From: Cenococcum geophilum 1.58
Lineage: Eukaryota > Ascomycota > Dothideomycetes > Gloniales > Gloniaceae
Length of the DNA: 64,000 nt
Assembly: GCA_001692895.1 (NCBI GenBank)
Contig: KV748207.1
Location: forward strand, 1,364,001 to 1,428,000
Reading direction: 5' to 3'
The notes under the pieces are model-generated. The model saw nothing but the letters and a program-made list of their open reading frames with translations, had not been told where the DNA came from and did not search any database. The position numbers were made by a program, and so were the translations under genes. This document shows, in pieces, positions 58,943 to 64,000 of this stretch. Every line of letters begins with the position of its first letter. The stretch's first letter is position 1.

Positions 58943-61342
58943 CACCACCTCGTCAATTCCGGTGGTTAGCGCTTTTGTTAAGCCACCAACTAACCCGAAT
59001 TCAGTGCATTCCATCTTGGCAGCTGAATATCAAAAAGAGACTGCCGAACAACCTCACCTAACGGTTAATTTGAAGCTTTTTAACGCCTCTACCAGCCGCA
59101 TCGTGATTAGGTGTATTGGTGAACTCCACGCGGTAAGGAACTTAACTCAGGAAGCCTCTACTAATTAACAACACGTCTTCTAGTTTCCTACCCCTCTTCT
59201 AAGCCACCGACGCGTTGCGACAATCCTTAACTTCCTTAAGCCTCTATCACGACCTTCCTTAAGCCTCTATCACAACCTTTGCCTTATTCTTTTATTCTAG
59301 CGTCCAAATAACCTTTTCAGTGGTAACAAAGTTCAAAAATAGCTTGCTTTCGTCCCAGGTGACTTCGTAGAAGTTAGAGATAGGCCCTTAGGTGTATTAA
59401 TCACGTTATTAAGACGGATATTAATAGCGGTAGTTACAGATAAGGTTTCTAAGTTTAGACAAATATTAGGTCTTAGCACGATTATAAGGGACTTTAAATA
59501 GCTCTATAGATTTAAGTATAAAGATGTTTATCTACGCCTATTATAAGTTAATACTATCCTTACCACTTTTTATATAAAATTTATATATTCCTATAACAAA
59601 TTCTAACTAAAATCTTTTAGATTCTATCCTTAAAGGTATTTACTATGCCTTCTCCTGGGTATAATCCTTCCCGTATAAAAGGAACTCTAGAACCTACTTT
59701 ACCTAATCCTCCTAGAGCTTTATTGCGCCTTCCTAGCTTTAGAAGCTTCTTTAGCTTATTTACTCCTTTCTTACCTTATAATACAACTATACCAAATACT
59801 TCCTCTACTCGCTTTACTATATCTAGTTCTTCTACTCTAATACCTACTACCCCAAACCATCGCATTTGCCGAGTAATTACTTATCTTAATAGACAGGAAA
59901 GACGTAAGAAATAGGAGCGGGAGGAGTAAGCTACAAAACGTATTTAACGTCGCTAATAGCTTTAGAAAAGTAACGCTTAAGCGCTTATTCCTTACTCCCT
60001 AAGATACACGATTAAAGGCCTCTATCGCTACCTTTAAGAACCTACCTCTCGTATTGCTGTATTAGTTAAGCAACTATATTCTACTATCTACCGCATTATT
60101 AATAAAGCGCAGACCCCGACATGTGGTAGCTATCGCAATGCTCTTACATATAGCTCGCTAATTCGGCGTTAACTAGTTAATTTCCTAGAGTTAAATACTT
60201 AGGTGCGTCGCCTTACCTATTCGGAGCTTTTATTTTACGTAGGAGTCCCTTATTCCAACTCTATAGTTACCTAATATCTTAAAAAGGAGGGCTTTTAACG
60301 CTATGTTGCTTATACAAAGCCCTAGCTTACTATAGTTCACTATTATACCTAGTTAGCATTCGCACTGGCTTACCATTACTTCCAAAAAGAGGATTAGTGG
60401 AGAGTTATATAGACAGATAAGGCAGCTATGCATTATAGTAGGCACTAGCGGCTTTATGTTATTAAAAGACCTAGTAAACAATTTTATCCTAACTACCTCT
60501 GTCCTAGGTTTACTAACGTACCTTATATAATAGTATAGGCTGCATTCTACGGTATAGAAAAAGGGCCTTTACTATTTTAGAATAAGGAAGAATAGGGTAA
60601 TATTACGGTATAGGGCTTTCTAAATTATATATATCCAAAGCTTAAAGAATTCTACAACTTCTATAACGCTAAGTATGGTATATATTTCCCTAATTATAAA
60701 TTTAGAAGTACTCTAACAATTATATAAATAGACGGAGCTCCCTATTATAGAGCTTATATTACTATTACTAAGTTCTAGGAAGATAATATTAAGTTACTTT
60801 AGTGGCTAGTAAATAGCCTAGATCTTAACCTAATTAAGGCCGTTTGGAATATAATAAAGACTTAAATAGCTAGGCGGAAGCCTCGCCTGTTAACAAAAGA
60901 AGTAATATAAGTAGCTATTAAATCTAAATAGGAGAATCTGGAGGCCTGCTACTTTAAGGATCTAGTTACTTCTATGCCTATACGCCTTTAGGTAGTAATT
61001 AAAGTAGAGGGGGGACCTACTAAGTGGTAGAGGATAGTAGAATGCTTAGAGGACGATTAGGATTTTAGAGGACGATTAGGAGCTTAGAGGAGACATTTGG
61101 ATACTCATTTAATTGCTAAGCGTTAATTTTTACACTTATTTGGCTACTATGACTTTAGAAATATTCGTATATAGGCAATCTACCATACAATCATTGGTTT
61201 TAAAAAGCTTCATAAATTTTTAATATTAAGGTCTTTTAAAGCTCGCTGCTAAGACGGGGAAACTCATACTAATCTGTATGAGGATTTCCGCCCGAGAGGC
61301 GTCACTAGTAAGGCGCTAACCACCGGAATTGACGAGGTGGTG
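58943..61342 (+). mobile_element. Tc1/mariner transposon, RIP-degraded, 2400 bp
   Basis: Perfect 30-bp terminal inverted repeats beginning caccacctcgtcaattccgg, flanked by TA (58,941-58,942 and 61,343-61,344). The interior (about 59,640-61,060, plus strand) is a decayed Tc1 transposase. Near 60,730-60,760 it reads DGAPYYRAYIT and near 60,815-60,850 NSLDLNLIKAVWN, matching the D(GAPCH) and SPDLNPIE.VWN catalytic blocks with the Glu changed to Lys. Stops are scattered and TpA-rich, while the ends are clean. The longest leftover frame, 59,645-59,914, covers part of the N-terminus. Confidence 0.88.
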
Positions 61343-61344
61343 TA

Positions 61345-63226
61345 GTCTATTAGACCGTCTGTCGGGCGGTATTTCGGCAGGGTTAATGTATAACACCCAG
61401 CTCTGGTTCAGAGATATAAGCCAATTATGCAGCCACAGCAATCATCAGATCCAGAATCTTTGCGCGTCCCAGCAGGAGCATGTGTGTTGGTCCTGTTAAT
61501 CAAACGGTCTGAGTTGATACCCGCGTTGAACTGAACCCCATCTCAAGTAGGCAGTGATATGTCAAGACGACTGTACGTGATCAGCACGCGCTTCTAACGG
61601 CAAAGGGGCATTGCAACATCTTCAGCAGAACTACGTCTTAGCAGCCGCCGATCTGTTGAATGGGCTGCGCGTATGGTCCCAAAGGGATTCTCCGATTCTG
61701 GTCAAGAGGCTCCAGGTCGTGCGAGGCTTCTGAGCCCCGAAAATTACTCTCGTCTATGGGTTGTGGTGCGATCGACCCGAGTAAGTGAAGTGGATACTTC
61801 CTACTCAGAACAAAGGCCAGTCGGTCGAGGCCGTGAGCACTTGCTGTGAACGGCGGGGACGGCGAGGTTGGGAGCACTGACATTGCGGACATAGACCTAT
61901 ACACCGCCTTGGTTTGACGCTCGAGAAATAGTTTTTCTAGAGACGTTTTCCATGCTAACAGGGTATTTACTACGCACTTGGCGATGAAAGGGAATTGTAT
62001 ATTCATAAAGAAATAATACTGAGCCATTAAACTAGTGGACTGGTATTACTTGAGGCATCTATTTTAAATTTATTTTATGGGTCATCTGCTGAGCATTTAC
62101 GGCAAACCAGACGTAATATCAAGGACGAGGTAGATCCTTCTAAGATAGTGGCGGTGATCGGCTTGCCAGATATCGTACTGAAGAGTTAGAATGGCGCAGA
62201 TTTTCCCTCCCTTCCCCACCTTAGTCTGTCTTAACACGGACAGGAAAACCTTTGACGCTGGAGTGGACGGTGTGATGGAGTGTGGGAGGCGGAGGAGTTC
62301 GGGGGTGATGGCTTTCTGTAGGCTTCCTAGGATATGGCCATGTTCGTAATTCCTTAAGCCGTGCCAAGAGCTGGGGATTCGGATAGGTCAGCGTGAGCAG
62401 TGAAGAGTAAAAGTGAGTGCGGTGTCCAGAACTTATCGATGGTGTCAGGTGGTGGAAATGAGCTGGGGACGCCAGATGCCAAGGGCTTTTCCCTCTCAAG
62501 ACGATCTCCAAGCGACTGACCCAACCATGTCGCCTTGCCTTGTGGGTCACGTCGATCACAGCGCAGCTTTGGCCTCCGCGGTCCGCATGGGTACAGAGCT
62601 GCATGTGTGATTGACAACCGGACCATCGAGACAGGAAATCGAAGCGTCTCATCGTAACTATTGATACTCGTCTGACCCGATCCGATTTAAATTTATTCTC
62701 TGCACTTTCATAGCACAATATGGCGTTTGCCAGCGAGGTGATTACCAACACACCCAGCAGCGACAATGTGAAATGCGAACGGCCACCCAAGCGCACTGTG
62801 TCTATTCACGCAGGGTTAAGGATAGTAATAATGACTCGAGTCGATAGTGGAATCACCTGTGTCTCTATGCGAGCGCGTTCGGGCACAACGCACCAGTGGC
62901 AGCCTCTTCAGCAAGGCTGGGCAGCCTAGGCGGCCAGCTTTGAACGTGGTGCCTAGATTGCGCAACATCAGCCTCTCTCTCCCTTAACTTGTCCTCTCCC
63001 CGAAAGGCCCCCTCGGACACCGATCCCGTGCGTGGCTGGGCTCATCCTCCCTCACTGGACCAGGGCCTTTATCAGCAGCCACCGGGCTAGCCGGGACTCA
63101 CGCAAAATCGCAAATCTGGCGCTATCGAAGACTCGGGAGCAAAAGAACCCACATTCACTTCCGAATAAGGTTATTTATGTAGCTATGAAGGGGGCAAGGG
63201 GGGGGTAGAAGCGCCAACGGCCGGTC
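61345..63226. other. Gene-poor region; two low-confidence minus-strand frames
   Basis: Open frames at 61,638-62,027 (129 aa) and 62,221-62,796 (191 aa, with a hydrophobic N-terminus FTLSLLGVLVITSLANA that could be a signal peptide) lie on the minus strand, but neither has a recognisable domain or clear codon structure. A run of G (ggggggg) lies near 63,200. The right end should hold the promoter of the 63,332 gene. Confidence 0.3.
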
Positions 63227-63232
63227 TATATA
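63227..63232 (+). promoter_or_regulatory. Probable TATA box of the repeat-protein gene
   Basis: tatata about 105 bp upstream of the ATG at 63,332, followed by a pyrimidine-rich leader (cttcattcttccaatcc and ttctttcactc), as in strongly expressed fungal genes. An out-of-frame ATG at 63,244 lies only 12-17 bp after the box, so it is probably upstream of the transcript start. Confidence 0.5.
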
Positions 63233-63331
63233 CAAGAGCCACCATGACCCACGACTTCAGCTTCATTCTTCCAATCCATTCTTTCACTCTTTACTATCCT
63301 CTGCAGTATTCGCTGCGTTCACTCGTTCACC

Positions 63332-64000
63332 ATGAAGGCTACAATCCTTCAGTCCACTCTTTTGTTGTCTCTTGTTTCTATTGCTTTCTCTAGTCCTCTT
63401 TTATATGATAACGCGTACGGTCACACAGACCGATCCTGTGGGGGTGTTAACGGCTATGGAAAGTGCAGCACTTCTCAAACATCCTCAAAGTCCTCTATTA
63501 CGGTCCCCAAGGTCTACGTTACCGAATCCCCCCATGCCGAGAAGCAGGTCTACGGATATGAGAAGGCTTCTTCTTCCTCGGAGGCCAAGCTCTATGTCAC
63601 CGAGTCGTATGGCGTACCAGCCCACGGTTATGGAAAGTCTTCCTCTTCCAACGTCAAGGCTTATTCAAGCGTGAAGTCTTACGCCGGCGAGTCTCCATAT
63701 GGTGCACCAGGTTATGGCGAGAAGTCTTCCAGCACAGTTAAGCCTTATGCCAGCGAAATTCCGCATGGTGTACCGGCTTATGGCCAGAAGTCTTCCAGCT
63801 CATCTAGGCCTTATGCCAGCGAAATTCCGCATGGTGTACCGGCCTATGGCCAGAAGCCTTCCAGCTCATCTAAGCCTTATACTAGCTCGTCTGCTTATAG
63901 TGCACCCGCCTACGGCCACAAGTCCTCCAGCTCGGTCAAGGCTTATGTTAGCGAGACTCCTTATGGTGCGCCTGGCTATGGCCAGAAGTCATCCAGCATG
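63332..64000 (+). CDS. Secreted protein with 22-residue Tyr/Gly/Ser repeats (5' part, runs off the right edge)
   Basis: Open for 223 codons to the window end with no stop. Starts with a signal peptide (MKATILQSTLLLSLVSIAFS, then SP). A short Cys pair region follows (DRSCGGVNGYGKCS). Then come imperfect 22-residue repeats, best seen from about residue 115: VKPYASEIPHGVPAYGQKSS type, five in a row, with related looser units before. The repeats are rich in Ser, Tyr, Gly, Pro and Lys with no Cys. The 66-bp units are alike at DNA level too. This composition fits a structural wall or surface protein, or a repeat-containing effector that could be cut after Lys pairs; function unknown. Good Kozak context (caccatgaag). 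Confidence 0.8.
   Translation, partial: MKATILQSTLLLSLVSIAFSSPLLYDNAYGHTDRSCGGVNGYGKCSTSQTSSKSSITVPKVYVTESPHAEKQVYGYEKASSSSEAKLYVTESYGVPAHGYGKSSSSNVKAYSSVKSYAGESPYGAPGYGEKSSSTVKPYASEIPHGVPAYGQKSSSSSRPYASEIPHGVPAYGQKPSSSSKPYTSSSAYSAPAYGHKSSSSVKAYVSETPYGAPGYGQKSSSM

Noticed and set aside
62221..62796. 191-aa minus-strand frame with a hydrophobic N-terminus as a secreted protein
   Set aside because: No domain, unusual composition, overlaps equally long frames on the other strand; not enough support for a gene.
63244..63331. Upstream ATG as the start of the repeat protein or a regulatory uORF
   Set aside because: It is out of frame and lies only 12-17 bp past the TATA box, so it is probably not transcribed; the signal peptide starts at 63,332.

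Overview
The window is nuclear DNA of a filamentous ascomycete (Pezizomycotina). The evidence is introns of about 45-95 nt with GT..AG ends and CTRAC/CTAAC-type branch sites, recognisable ascomycete housekeeping genes (SMC2, SEC27), fungal transposon families (Ty3/Gypsy, Ty1/Copia, Tad-like LINE, Fot1/pogo, Tc1), and a long AT-rich block whose elements are full of stops where C:G to T:A change at CpA has removed CpA and left TpA. That last pattern is the mark of repeat-induced point mutation (RIP). Species cannot be told from the sequence alone; a few N bases (26239, 46545, 49706) suggest a draft assembly.

Region 1, about 1-31,930, is a nest of RIP-damaged transposons without a host gene that I can support. 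From left to right: the 5' end of a Copia element on the minus strand (1-1475), a truncated minus-strand Gypsy (about 1480-5040), and a plus-strand Gypsy (about 5049-17,180). That plus-strand Gypsy is split twice: by a 2.46-kb non-autonomous LTR element (6279-8734, ATATC target duplication) inside its reverse transcriptase, and by a full-length Tad-like LINE (11,211-16,491, 17-bp target duplication) inside its integrase. Then come a complete minus-strand Copia element (18,070-24,118, GTTAT target duplication), a third Gypsy (to 29,747) carrying a small LINE fragment, a Fot1/pogo transposase remnant (to about 30,880) and a dimer of a 178-bp repeat. RIP damage stops abruptly near 31,930.

Region 2, about 31,930-58,940, is ordinary gene space with small TIR elements between genes: an MFS sugar transporter with 14 introns (33,191-36,114, +), a protein with a Helo-like N-terminus, TPR and ankyrin repeats (36,756-39,297, -), condensin SMC2 (42,397-46,286, -), an OPT-family oligopeptide transporter (47,432-49,954, +), a small secreted Ser/Thr-rich protein (51,306-52,199, +), a broken RNase H-like gene (53,630-54,644, -) and COPI beta' subunit SEC27 (55,293-58,598, +). 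Exon structures for the MFS, ankyrin, SMC2, secreted and SEC27 genes were worked out by hand, and each sums to a whole number of codons.

Region 3 holds a RIP-degraded Tc1/mariner element with perfect 30-bp TIRs and TA target duplications (58,943-61,342), a gene-poor stretch, and at the right edge the 5' part of a secreted protein built of 22-residue Tyr/Gly/Ser repeats (63,332 to beyond 64,000).

The host genes are not an operon or an evident biosynthetic cluster: two transporters, two secreted proteins and three housekeeping or signalling genes. I found no clear new defence or metabolic system. The most unusual objects are the non-autonomous LTR element with nested copies of its own LTR edges, the MITE families, the Helo-like/TPR/ankyrin protein lacking a nucleotide-binding domain, and the 6-nt microexon in SEC27.
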